Shown in pieces: positions 8,056-15,466 of a stretch of 64,000 nt of DNA (positions are counted from its first letter, which is position 1; every line of letters starts with the position of its first letter). Both the position numbers and the translations under genes were made by a program. The notes under the pieces were generated by a model that did not search any database, was not told the DNA's origin, and saw only the letters and a list, made by a program, of their open reading frames with translations. Source of the DNA: Paenibacillus pabuli NBRC 13638 (GTDB taxonomy: Bacteria > Bacillota > Bacilli > Paenibacillales > Paenibacillaceae); NCBI RefSeq assembly GCF_001514495.1, contig NZ_BCNM01000016.1:62001-126000 (forward strand), read 5' to 3'.

Positions 8056-8898
8056 CTATTTCAGGTCCTTCATCGCCACGCCGTCCATATCCTCGAACGT
8101 CTGGTTTTCACCAGCCATTGCCCAACAGAAGGTATAGCTGCTTGTACCGACACCACTATGGATCGACCAGCTTGGAGAGATGATGGCCTGACGGTCACGA
8201 ACAACTAGATGCCGTGTTTCGTTTGGCTCGCCCATCATATGGAACACAACGCCATCTTCCGGCAAATTCCAATACAAGTATACTTCGGAGCGGCGATTGT
8301 GAGTATGTGCTGGCATCGTATTCCACATGTTGCCCTTGTCAAGTTCTGTAATACCCATCACCAGCTGACAGCTCTGGATACCGCCTTCTCCCTGGTGGAT
8401 ATAACGGTAGATCGTCCGTTCATTCGAGCTTTCGATACTGCCCAGATGGTTCGGTTGAGCCTGCTCCTGAGTAGCCTTTTGCGTAGGGTACGTATGGTGC
8501 GCCGGTGTGGATACAAAATAAAACTGAGCAGGCTGGTCGTTACCGCTGTTCTTGAATACAACCTCTTTCACACCTCTTCCGATATACAGGCATTCCTTCG
8601 CACCAATCTCGTATCCTTGTCCGTCGGCTGTTACGGTTCCGTGGCCTCCAACATTAATGATACCGATTTCACGACGTTCCAGGAAAAAGCTCGTTCCGAT
8701 ATCCTTCAGATTTACTTCAAGTGCGATATCCTTGCTTTGAGGTACAGCCGTTCCTACAACATAACGATCTACATGAGAGTAAACGGTTACCAATTCATCT
8801 GTTGCAAACAATTGCTCCATCAGGAATTCCTCACGAAGACGGGATGTATCATAGTTTTTCACTTCATTCGGGTGTGCAGCATAACGGTTTTGCATCAT
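8056..8898 (-). CDS. kduI: 5-dehydro-4-deoxy-D-glucuronate isomerase (KduI)
   Basis: Cupin-fold isomerase of 280 residues converting 5-keto-4-deoxyuronate to 2,5-diketo-3-deoxygluconate after pectate or uronan lysis. Family marks include NRYAAHPNEVKNYDTSRLREEF at the N-terminus, VYSHVDRYVVG, and the zinc-site region MPAHTHNRRSEVYLYW. Its C-terminus WSIHSGVGTSSYTFCWAMAGEN is strongly conserved. I chose the first ATG of an ATGATG pair, 8 bases after AAAGGA; an ATG at 8943 has no ribosome site. First gene of the kduI-deoR-kduD-isomerase operon. Confidence 0.95.
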   Translation of the reverse strand: MMQNRYAAHPNEVKNYDTSRLREEFLMEQLFATDELVTVYSHVDRYVVGTAVPQSKDIALEVNLKDIGTSFFLERREIGIINVGGHGTVTADGQGYEIGAKECLYIGRGVKEVVFKNSGNDQPAQFYFVSTPAHHTYPTQKATQEQAQPNHLGSIESSNERTIYRYIHQGEGGIQSCQLVMGITELDKGNMWNTMPAHTHNRRSEVYLYWNLPEDGVVFHMMGEPNETRHLVVRDRQAIISPSWSIHSGVGTSSYTFCWAMAGENQTFEDMDGVAMKDLK

Positions 8899-8927
8899 TA
8901 ATCCATTCCTTTCGTTAGTCAGATAAT

Positions 8928-8953
8928 GTTCATATAAGTTCATTTTAGTTCAT
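8928..8953 (-). promoter_or_regulatory. Three 10-bp-phased GTTCAT repeats before kduI
   Basis: GTTCAT occurs at 8928-8933, 8938-8943 and 8948-8953, exactly one helical turn apart (ATGAAC on the coding strand). DeoR-family repressors often bind direct repeats, so this is a candidate operator for the regulator encoded two genes downstream. Confidence 0.5.
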
Positions 8954-8982
8954 TTTGTATCTTTTGTGTACCTTTTTTTTAT

Positions 8983-9015
8983 AAAAAAAGGCTAACCAGT
9001 ATTTATTGGCTAACC
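8983..9015 (-). terminator. Intrinsic terminator after the MDR oxidoreductase gene
   Basis: The minus-strand RNA GGUUAGCC...GGUUAGCC folds with two G-U pairs and ends in UUUUUUU. The plus-strand copy (GGCTAACC twice, a direct repeat) would have A-C mismatches, so the hairpin works in one direction only. Confidence 0.7.
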
Positions 9016-9065
9016 TCATAATACGAACAGTATCCTATACTGCGATAATTTTACAATCTATTGCA

Positions 9066-10049
9066 CTAACTTAATAAAAGAACCTTTCCCTCGATGCTTG
9101 ATTCAGCAGTTGCAATGGCCTGTTTCACATATTCCAGTTCAAACGTCGCCCCAATGTTGGCCATCAATAGCCGCCCACCCCGAATTAACTCAATCACTTC
9201 CTTGAATACCTGTTCCCATCGTTGTTGCGAACAATGCTCTACCCAATGCTTTAGCCAAAAGAGTTTAACATTAACTTGCGTTCCGTGGGTCATCTCATGC
9301 CATGACGGTGATATACCCGAGAGCAGTCCGACGCTTATTACCGTGCCATACGGCCTTATACAACTCACGAGTTGCTCTCCATCAGCCCCTCCGATACAGT
9401 CGACGGCCGCATTAGCGCCACGCCCCTCCGTTAATTCTGCAATCCTCTCCTGCAGCAACTCTTCCATCGTATTCACGACTGAAACTGCCCCAAGGCGGTA
9501 TAACTCAGCAGTATGGCGATCATTTCTTGTGATCGCAATCATGCGAAATCCCAAAATCTTCGATAATTGTGCGAAGATTCGCCCAATCGCGGAACCACCA
9601 GCATTGACAATCAAGGTATCGCCGTACGTAAGATGAAGTATATCCGTACAAATCAACCAAGCTGTGATCGGGTTAATGTAGATCTGACTTGCCGATTGAT
9701 CATCAATATCATCAGGCACAATGATCGCATGTCGATCCAAAGTCTTCACGACCTCTTGCCATGTGTTCTCGCCTCTCAGCGGTAAGACGCGTCGACCCAA
9801 CAGTTGATTGGACACTCCCGGCCCGACCGCCTCTACTACCCCCACTCCCTCGAACCCAGGTACAGCTGGCAATGTTGTCCGATGCGGATATGCACCACGG
9901 ACAGGAATGACATCTGAGGGATTAATAGGCCGAGCGCACATCCTCACCGCTAATTCACCGGGGCCAGGGGGCACAAGCTCCTTCTCCTCTATGCACAGCA
10001 CTTCGTTCGGCTCGCCGAAACGATAATAACGTATAACCTTAGTCTTCAT
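9066..10049 (-). CDS. Zinc-independent MDR-family oxidoreductase (enoyl reductase/quinone reductase-like)
   Basis: A 327-residue NADPH-dependent medium-chain reductase. It has the GroES-like N-terminal domain (about 1-120; INPSDVIPVRGAYPHRTTLPAVPGFEGVG) and a Rossmann domain with the loop NAGGSAIGR. The segment YINPITAWLI is typical of the 2-enoyl thioester reductase (MECR/ETR1) branch, and catalytic zinc ligands are absent. The ATG at 10049 follows AGGAGA. It stands alone between the kdu operon and a GH13 remnant. Substrate is unknown; quinones or enoyl thioesters are the family options. Confidence 0.85.
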   Translation of the reverse strand: MKTKVIRYYRFGEPNEVLCIEEKELVPPGPGELAVRMCARPINPSDVIPVRGAYPHRTTLPAVPGFEGVGVVEAVGPGVSNQLLGRRVLPLRGENTWQEVVKTLDRHAIIVPDDIDDQSASQIYINPITAWLICTDILHLTYGDTLIVNAGGSAIGRIFAQLSKILGFRMIAITRNDRHTAELYRLGAVSVVNTMEELLQERIAELTEGRGANAAVDCIGGADGEQLVSCIRPYGTVISVGLLSGISPSWHEMTHGTQVNVKLFWLKHWVEHCSQQRWEQVFKEVIELIRGGRLLMANIGATFELEYVKQAIATAESSIEGKVLLLS

Positions 10050-10211
10050 TAGTGCATCTCCTAAAATCATTTTTCTTAGAATTAAATATGTTAGTGTAAA
10101 CGTTATTACTAAGAAAGAAGTGAAGAACGTTTTGCAAATGATCGTATAACAGATCACAATACAATTGATTGCTCTGTAAGAATATAACACTCATCTCCCC
10201 AATGTTAAGAT

Positions 10212-10249
10212 AAAAAAAGAACCTGACGGAAAAATCCCCGCCAGGCTCT
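10212..10249 (-). terminator. Terminator after the GH13 remnant
   Basis: On the minus strand AGAGCCTGGCGG...CCGTCAGGTTCT pairs over 12 positions with two G-U pairs and is followed by TTTTTT. It is probably the original terminator of the decayed glucosidase gene. Confidence 0.75.
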
Positions 10250-10269
10250 GGTGATCTTGCGATGTATTA

Positions 10270-10572
10270 TTAACGAATAAATAAGCGCCTCGTAAGAAAG
10301 CAAACGAATATTGCCTTCTCTCACCTCATCGGAAGTTGACTGATCCAGATTACCAATGAGCAGGCGGGCATCATGGTTCGATCAGCGAATGAAGCCGGCA
10401 GACGATAGGACTGCTCCTGGTCCGAATGATTGAGAATGACAAGCCATGTCTCCCCATCCAGACTGCTGCTATATGCATATACATGCTCTTCCCCTGCCGA
10501 TTGGTCACGTAATCTCCATAGAACCATAACCGCGTGAGTTTTACACAGGGCAATTAGATTACCTTGCGGCAA
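10270..10572 (-). pseudogene. C-terminal remnant of a GH13 alpha-glucosidase, frameshifted
   Basis: Pieces of the GH13 oligo-1,6-glucosidase/alpha-glucosidase C-terminal domain appear in order but in different frames. NLIAL is in one frame, then LWFYGDYV in a second, then EEHVYAYSSSLDGETWLVILNHSDQ back in the first. Finally ARLLIGNLDQ...GNIRLLSYEALIYSL is in a third, the usual domain end (LRPYEA). At least three indels are needed to explain this. The catalytic barrel is absent upstream, where the oxidase terminator lies within 50 bases. This is a deletion-plus-frameshift relic of a maltose/isomaltose enzyme, not a functional gene. Confidence 0.7.
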
Positions 10573-10610
10573 TAATTTAGTTTCAATTGTGTTGCTCCCT
10601 GTTTTATGAC

Positions 10611-10646
10611 AAAAAAACTCCCGACCTTAAACCAAGGTCGGGAGTT
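10611..10646 (-). terminator. Terminator of the quinol oxidase operon
   Basis: AACTCCCGACCTT-GGTTT-AAGGTCGGGAGTT on the minus strand is a perfect 13-bp stem followed by TTTTT. Confidence 0.92.
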
Positions 10647-10659
10647 CTCTATTCAAATA

Positions 10660-10989
10660 TTAATGGGCAACTGTGTTGTTCAACATGATCCAGACAGAAC
10701 CAATTACGATGGTCAGCATGATCAATAGACCGAAAATCAGAGCCATAACATTCCAGCGTGGTTTTTCCGTTTCACGGATATGCATGAAGAAGAAGAGTTG
10801 AACCACGAACTGAAGTGCAGCTGTTACCAACACAACAGCCAGTGTAGCTGTTCTGCCCATCATATCATTCAGAACCACCACAAGTGGGATGATTGTGAGG
10901 ACGACGGACAGAATGAAGCCGATGACATAGGACTTGAGTGAACCATGCTGCTCGTGGCCATGGGATTCATGTGAGTTATGTTCTGCCAT
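10660..10989 (-). CDS. qoxD: Cytochrome quinol oxidase subunit IV
   Basis: Small membrane subunit of the heme-copper quinol oxidase. The 109-residue protein has a His-rich N-terminus (HNSHESHGHEQHG) and three hydrophobic helices (about 21-42, 47-70, 80-103). The conserved FFFMHIRE motif of CyoD/QoxD follows helix two. It starts one base after the stop of qoxC and its GGGGGTG ribosome site lies inside qoxC, so the two are translationally coupled. The subunit helps assembly and has no catalytic cofactor. Confidence 0.92.
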   Translation of the reverse strand: MAEHNSHESHGHEQHGSLKSYVIGFILSVVLTIIPLVVVLNDMMGRTATLAVVLVTAALQFVVQLFFFMHIRETEKPRWNVMALIFGLLIMLTIVIGSVWIMLNNTVAH

Positions 10990-11610
10990 CTACATCACCC
11001 CCATCAGATAGACGACCGACAGGAGGAAAATCCAGACGACGTCCAAGAAGTGCCAGTACAAGCTGATCACGTTGATTTTACCGCGAGTTACATCGGTAAT
11101 TCCACGTTTTTTCAGTTGGAGCATCAGACCGATCATCCAGATCAGACCGAGCGATACGTGAAGTCCGTGAGTTCCCACAAGGGTGAAGAATGCACCGGAA
11201 GCAGCACTCGTCGTGTAACTGAATCCTTCATGGACCATCTCAACAAACTCCGTTACTTCCAGGGCGATAAAGCTCGCACCAAGAACAGCAGTAACGACCA
11301 GCCAACTGATCAGTTGTTTGACTTTACCTTGGTTCATTGCCAGGACCGCAAGTCCGCTTGTAAATGAACTTGTCAGCAAGATAAATGTCTCTGCAATAAC
11401 GCCAGGCATTTTGATTAAATCAGACAATATAGGTCCGCCCGCCGTATTGTCACGCAACACAATAAAGGTTGCGAACAATACGGAGAACAGGATAACGTCG
11501 GAAATCAGGAAGAACCAGAATCCGAGTATTTTCAGCTCTTGTGGATCATGATGGCCATGGTCATGACCATGTGCATGATTCTCACCGTGCTTAGCGGCTG
11601 CTTGAGCCAT
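10990..11610 (-). CDS. qoxC: Cytochrome quinol oxidase subunit III
   Basis: A 206-residue subunit with five predicted transmembrane helices after a His-rich cytoplasmic N-terminus (HGENHAHGHDHGHHDPQ). KILGFWFFLISDVILFSVLFATFIVL and the GTHGLHVSLGLIWM segment are diagnostic of CyoC/QoxC. Its first base overlaps the last base of the qoxB stop codon (TAATG), a tight coupling. Supports proton-pumping stability of the complex. Confidence 0.95.
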   Translation of the reverse strand: MAQAAAKHGENHAHGHDHGHHDPQELKILGFWFFLISDVILFSVLFATFIVLRDNTAGGPILSDLIKMPGVIAETFILLTSSFTSGLAVLAMNQGKVKQLISWLVVTAVLGASFIALEVTEFVEMVHEGFSYTTSAASGAFFTLVGTHGLHVSLGLIWMIGLMLQLKKRGITDVTRGKINVISLYWHFLDVVWIFLLSVVYLMGVM

Positions 11611-13580
11611 TATACCGACCCCCTTAACGACGCTTCGGTACGCTTAATTTCGTCGACCGGAATGTAATAATCCGTATCGTATGAGAATGAACGGGCGATC
11701 ATGCAGATCCCTACACCGGCGAGTCCAAGAATCGCCATCCATAGCCATCCGAATACAAAGCCGAAACCAGCGATAAACCAGAAGACCGACATAACGAACG
11801 GAATCGCGGAATTTTTAGGCATATGAATCGGCTCAAGCGGCTGTTCTGGTGGATAGATGCCTTTGGCACGACGTTCTTTCTCTTCCCACCACTCATCAAC
11901 ATCATCTCCGCGCGGTGTAACGGCGAAGTTGTATTCAGGAGCTGGTGAAGGAATCGACCACTCGAGCGTACGTCCATCCCATGGATCAGCCGAAGCTTTG
12001 AGTGATTTGTATTTGCGAATACCGTCTGCAATTTGCGCAACCTGGAACAGGAATCCGACACCCATCAGGAAAGCCCCGATGGTGGATACGAAGTTCAATT
12101 CCCACCAGCCGGTATCCCAGCCGTAGGTGCTCAGACGACGTGTCATACCCATCAAGCCAACAGCGTACTGCGGCATGAAGCAGACATAGAAACCAATATT
12201 CCAAGTCCAGAATGCCCATTTGCCCAGTTTCTCTTCAAGTTGGAAACCGAACATTTTAGGCCACCAGTAGTACAGACCTGCGAAGTATCCGAAGACTACG
12301 CCACCAATCAGTACTTGGTGGAAGTGGGCAATCAGGAAGTAACTGTTGTGGAACTGGAAGTCAGCAGGAGCAACAGACAACAGTACCCCTGTCATCCCCC
12401 CGACAATAAAGCACGGAATAAAGGCAATGGTCCACATCATTGGAGTGGCCATGCGTATCCTTCCTCGATACATCGTAAACAGCCAGTTAAATATCTTAAC
12501 CCCTGTTGGTATGGCTATCAACATCGTGGTTACAGCGAAGAATGCATTAACGTCCGCTCCCGAACCCATCGTGAAGAAGTGATGCGCCCATGTAAAGAAG
12601 GACAGGAAGCTAATGATCAGCATCGCAAATACCATCGATTTGTAACCAAACAGTTTTTTCCTCGAGAAGGTACTTACAATCTCGGAGAACACACCGAATG
12701 CCGGCAAGACTACAATGTATACCTCAGGGTGACCCCACATCCAGATCAAGTTGATATACATCATCGGATTACCACCCAGATCAAGCGTGAAGAAATGCGC
12801 CCCGGCAAACCTGTCGAGGAAGAGCAATGCAAGTGTCACGGTCAAGATTGGGAAAGCAAACAGAATGATAATACAAGTGGAGAATACCGACCATGTAAAC
12901 ATCGGCATTTTCATCCATTTCATGCCTGGCGCACGCATTTTAATGATGGTAACCAGGAAGTTGATACCGGTAGCCAGGGAACCGATACCCGAAATCTGAA
13001 TACCCCATATATAGAAGTTCTGTCCCACCCCCGGGCTATGCGATAGCTCCGATAAAGGCGGATAACTGAGCCAGCCTGCGTCCGGTGAACCACCGATAAC
13101 GAAGGACAGGTTAAACAGCATTGCTCCCAGGAAAAATAACCAGAAGCTCAGTGCATTCAGGAACGGGAACGCAACGTCCCTTGCTCCTATTTGAAGCGGT
13201 ACAATAACGTTAAACAAACCGAACATAAATGGCATCGCCATGAATAGAATCATGATCGTACCATGCGTCGTAAAGACCTGATTATAATGCTCGGGATGTA
13301 AGAAATCCATGTTAGGCATGGCCAGCTGAAGACGCATCATCAGTGCATCCACACCACCACGGAACAGCATGATTATGGAAGCAATGATATACATAATACC
13401 GATCTTTTTGTGATCGACGGTAGTTAACCAGTTACGCCAGAGCCAGCCCCATTTTTTGAAATAAGTCAGCACCGCTACGATGGTAATCATCGTAATTCCG
13501 ATCGCCACGTCCGCACCATAAATCAGCGGATCACCGGTTACGAAAAATTCCGATGCAAACTCCTTAAGTCTCTCTAACAT
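11610..13580 (-). CDS. qoxB: Cytochrome quinol oxidase subunit I
   Basis: Catalytic subunit of 656 residues and about 15 helices holding a low-spin heme and the heme-Cu(B) centre. Visible motifs are TTHGTIM (a low-spin heme ligand), WGHPEVYIVVLPAFG (Cu(B) His and the cross-linked Tyr), WAHHFFTMGSG (Cu(B) His pair), and HFHQVLIGG (heme ligands). The long C-terminal extension with PAPEYNFAV is typical of quinol rather than cytochrome c oxidases. It follows qoxA by 21 bases. Reduces oxygen to water while pumping protons. Confidence 0.97.
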   Translation of the reverse strand: MLERLKEFASEFFVTGDPLIYGADVAIGITMITIVAVLTYFKKWGWLWRNWLTTVDHKKIGIMYIIASIIMLFRGGVDALMMRLQLAMPNMDFLHPEHYNQVFTTHGTIMILFMAMPFMFGLFNVIVPLQIGARDVAFPFLNALSFWLFFLGAMLFNLSFVIGGSPDAGWLSYPPLSELSHSPGVGQNFYIWGIQISGIGSLATGINFLVTIIKMRAPGMKWMKMPMFTWSVFSTCIIILFAFPILTVTLALLFLDRFAGAHFFTLDLGGNPMMYINLIWMWGHPEVYIVVLPAFGVFSEIVSTFSRKKLFGYKSMVFAMLIISFLSFFTWAHHFFTMGSGADVNAFFAVTTMLIAIPTGVKIFNWLFTMYRGRIRMATPMMWTIAFIPCFIVGGMTGVLLSVAPADFQFHNSYFLIAHFHQVLIGGVVFGYFAGLYYWWPKMFGFQLEEKLGKWAFWTWNIGFYVCFMPQYAVGLMGMTRRLSTYGWDTGWWELNFVSTIGAFLMGVGFLFQVAQIADGIRKYKSLKASADPWDGRTLEWSIPSPAPEYNFAVTPRGDDVDEWWEEKERRAKGIYPPEQPLEPIHMPKNSAIPFVMSVFWFIAGFGFVFGWLWMAILGLAGVGICMIARSFSYDTDYYIPVDEIKRTEASLRGSV

Positions 13581-13601
13581 TGGGGGCCTCCTTTCAAATC
13601 T

Positions 13602-14567
13602 TTAGTTAGCACTCTTGTCCACGTCCTGTGTAGTACTTTCTTTGGCGCCTGAAGCTTCATCCGAGCTTCCGCCATGCTTGCTGTGAGCACCTTGACCGTC
13701 AATAACGTACTTGGTCACGATATCCTGGAACAGACCTTCTGGGAAAGAAGAATAATAAGCAACATTGCTTGTTCCCGGTTCTGCCAGCGTGTTGTACGTC
13801 TCTTGTGTCAGTGGCTGGGATTGCTGTTTCACATCACTCACCCATTTATCGAAGTCTTCCTCCGATGTCGCATTCACATCAAAACGCATTTGGGCGAAGT
13901 GTTCCCCGGTAAAGTTGGCACCTGAACCCCAATATTGACCTTCATGATCAGCTTGCAAGTACAAGGTCATCGCCATACCCGACATTGTATAAATTTGTCC
14001 ACCAAGCTGCGGAATCCAGAACGAGTTCATCGGTGAATCCGCGGTGAGCTCAAATTTTACGGGCCGGTCTGCCGGGATATTCAACGTGTTGACCGTTGCA
14101 ATACCTTGCTCCGGATACATAAACAGCCATTTCCAGTCCAGTGAAGATACTTGAATGGTTACCGGTGCTTTCTCAGAAGCCAGTGGTTTCGAAGGTTCCA
14201 GATCATAGGTGTAGCGAATGGTTACAATCGCAAGCAGCCCAATAATAATAATCGGAACAGTCCACCAAATAGCCTCCGCTTTGGTGCTGTGAGCCCAGTT
14301 AGGCTCATATGCAGCTTTATTGTCCGGTTTGTCGCGGTAACGCCATACAATTACAGCAGACAAAATCAATACAGGCACAATAACAATTGCACAAAGAATT
14401 GTCGAAATGACAATCAAATCTCTCTGCGAAGAGCCGATGGGCCCCTTCGGATCCAGAACAACGTACTGTCCGCCTGCCAGCATTGGCCAGACAATCAATG
14501 CAATTGTAACCAACGTCAGGACAACCGGAATGATTATCCGAATTAGCGACCTAGGTTTCTTGTTCAT
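13602..14567 (-). CDS. qoxA: Cytochrome quinol oxidase subunit II
   Basis: A 321-residue subunit with an N-terminal hydrophobic segment (about 9-31) and two further helices (about 50-75 and 95-117). An external cupredoxin domain follows (LDWKWLFMYPEQGIATVN, MNSFWIPQLGGQIYTMSGM). The CuA ligands of cytochrome c oxidases are absent, as expected for a quinol oxidase. The first segment ends WPMLAGGQYVVLDPKGP with no lipobox cysteine, unlike B. subtilis QoxA, so it is probably anchored by the uncleaved helix. The C-terminus is a Ser/Gly/Lys-rich tail. First gene of qoxABCD. Confidence 0.95.
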   Translation of the reverse strand: MNKKPRSLIRIIIPVVLTLVTIALIVWPMLAGGQYVVLDPKGPIGSSQRDLIVISTILCAIVIVPVLILSAVIVWRYRDKPDNKAAYEPNWAHSTKAEAIWWTVPIIIIGLLAIVTIRYTYDLEPSKPLASEKAPVTIQVSSLDWKWLFMYPEQGIATVNTLNIPADRPVKFELTADSPMNSFWIPQLGGQIYTMSGMAMTLYLQADHEGQYWGSGANFTGEHFAQMRFDVNATSEEDFDKWVSDVKQQSQPLTQETYNTLAEPGTSNVAYYSSFPEGLFQDIVTKYVIDGQGAHSKHGGSSDEASGAKESTTQDVDKSAN

Positions 14568-14696
14568 CTTGATCCCCTCTCCTTAAATTCGCTCATACTG
14601 AAAAAACAGTATACTACTCTCTTCCTTCTAAAGATATCAGAAATGAGCAAGTTTTTTGTTCTTGTTAACAAATTTGTCGATTTTGCATCTCAAATG

Positions 14697-14714
14697 TGTG
14701 AATTTTTTCTCACA
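14697..14714. promoter_or_regulatory. TGTGA-N8-TCACA palindrome upstream of qoxA
   Basis: An inverted repeat about 130 bases before qoxA resembles the operators of redox regulators: Fnr is TGTGA-N6-TCACA and Rex is TTGTGAA-N4-TTCACAA. Spacing differs from both consensus forms, so assignment is weak. The rest of 14568-14770 shows no gene. Confidence 0.35.
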
Positions 14715-14770
14715 AATCGCTTGCACACTTGATATTTCCTCATTGTAATCTTTACACTTCAAGTCACAAA

Positions 14771-14820
14771 ATAAAACCCTTTGCAGTCCCGTTGAACAGT
14801 ATCAACGAATCCGCAAAGGG
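14771..14820 (-). terminator. Terminator after the small two-helix membrane protein gene
   Basis: CCCTTTGC...GTTG-N8-CAAC...GCAAAGGG forms a two-part stem; on the minus strand it is followed by TTTTAT. Confidence 0.7.
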
Positions 14821-14884
14821 CTTTATTGACTGGGATTCCGGGTGCTCATCCAGTCTTATTATGAACGAATTAACGCAAGATTAT

Positions 14885-15148
14885 TTAATCGGCGCCTTCG
14901 TCTTCCCGGCGTGTATGAACAAGTCCAATCGATTTGGCAATGACATAAATAAATACACTGCCGACCAAAAATCCGATACCCACCATTAAGCCGAGGTTGC
15001 GATCATTAAAATCATTCAGATTGATCAGGCACATGACTACTCCTGTTATTAGAGCAATCCAAGCCAGAACTGTCATCGTTAACACTGCGCGCCGCATATT
15101 TTTGTCTTTGCGCTCCAATTGGCTTACCATTGCTGTCTTCGATGCCAT
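14885..15148 (-). CDS. Small two-helix membrane protein (YiaA/YiaB-like)
   Basis: An 87-residue protein starting MASKTAMVSQLERKDKNMRR. It has a basic N-terminus, then two hydrophobic helices (about 22-43 and 50-72) joined by a short NLNDFNDRNLG loop, and an acidic tail (EDEGAD). The pattern resembles the two-helix domain of YiaA/YiaB proteins, whose function is not known to me. The ATG at 15148 follows AAAAGGAAG. It is a single-gene unit with its own promoter region (TTGACT around 15224) and terminator. Confidence 0.72.
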   Translation of the reverse strand: MASKTAMVSQLERKDKNMRRAVLTMTVLAWIALITGVVMCLINLNDFNDRNLGLMVGIGFLVGSVFIYVIAKSIGLVHTRREDEGAD

Positions 15149-15401
15149 AGTAAACACTTCCTTTTCCCTTTTTGTAAGTGCTTTCCTTATACCAATATAC
15201 CACATCAGTATGATTTTTAGTCAACAAATGTTCAAATTTTCTTCGCAATTTGGACACTTTATTTGCATTTCAACTGTTGACAAGCGCCTGATTGTTTCTT
15301 CCTTACTTCTTATAACCCCAAAATGGCCTCTTCATAACAAAGAACAGTCGATCCGTATGAAACCTTCATGAACTTATGTGTCACACCTTAAATAATAAAA
15401 C

Positions 15402-15439
15402 AAAAAAGACGGCGTATCGGATTTCCCGAAACAACCGTC
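15402..15439 (-). terminator. Terminator after the GH95-GH1 operon
   Basis: GACGG...TCGG-GAAAT-CCGA...CCGTC followed by TTTTTT on the minus strand. The 15240-15400 stretch holds no recognisable gene. Confidence 0.75.
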
Positions 15440-15466
15440 TCCTTTAATTCACCTGGAGGATACAGA

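Noticed and set aside
8209..8901. 230-residue open frame opposite kduI
   Set aside because: Shadow frame; no motifs and no ribosome site.
12033..13046. 337-residue open frame on the plus strand inside qoxB
   Set aside because: Antisense shadow of a well-conserved oxidase gene with no family sequence and no ribosome site.
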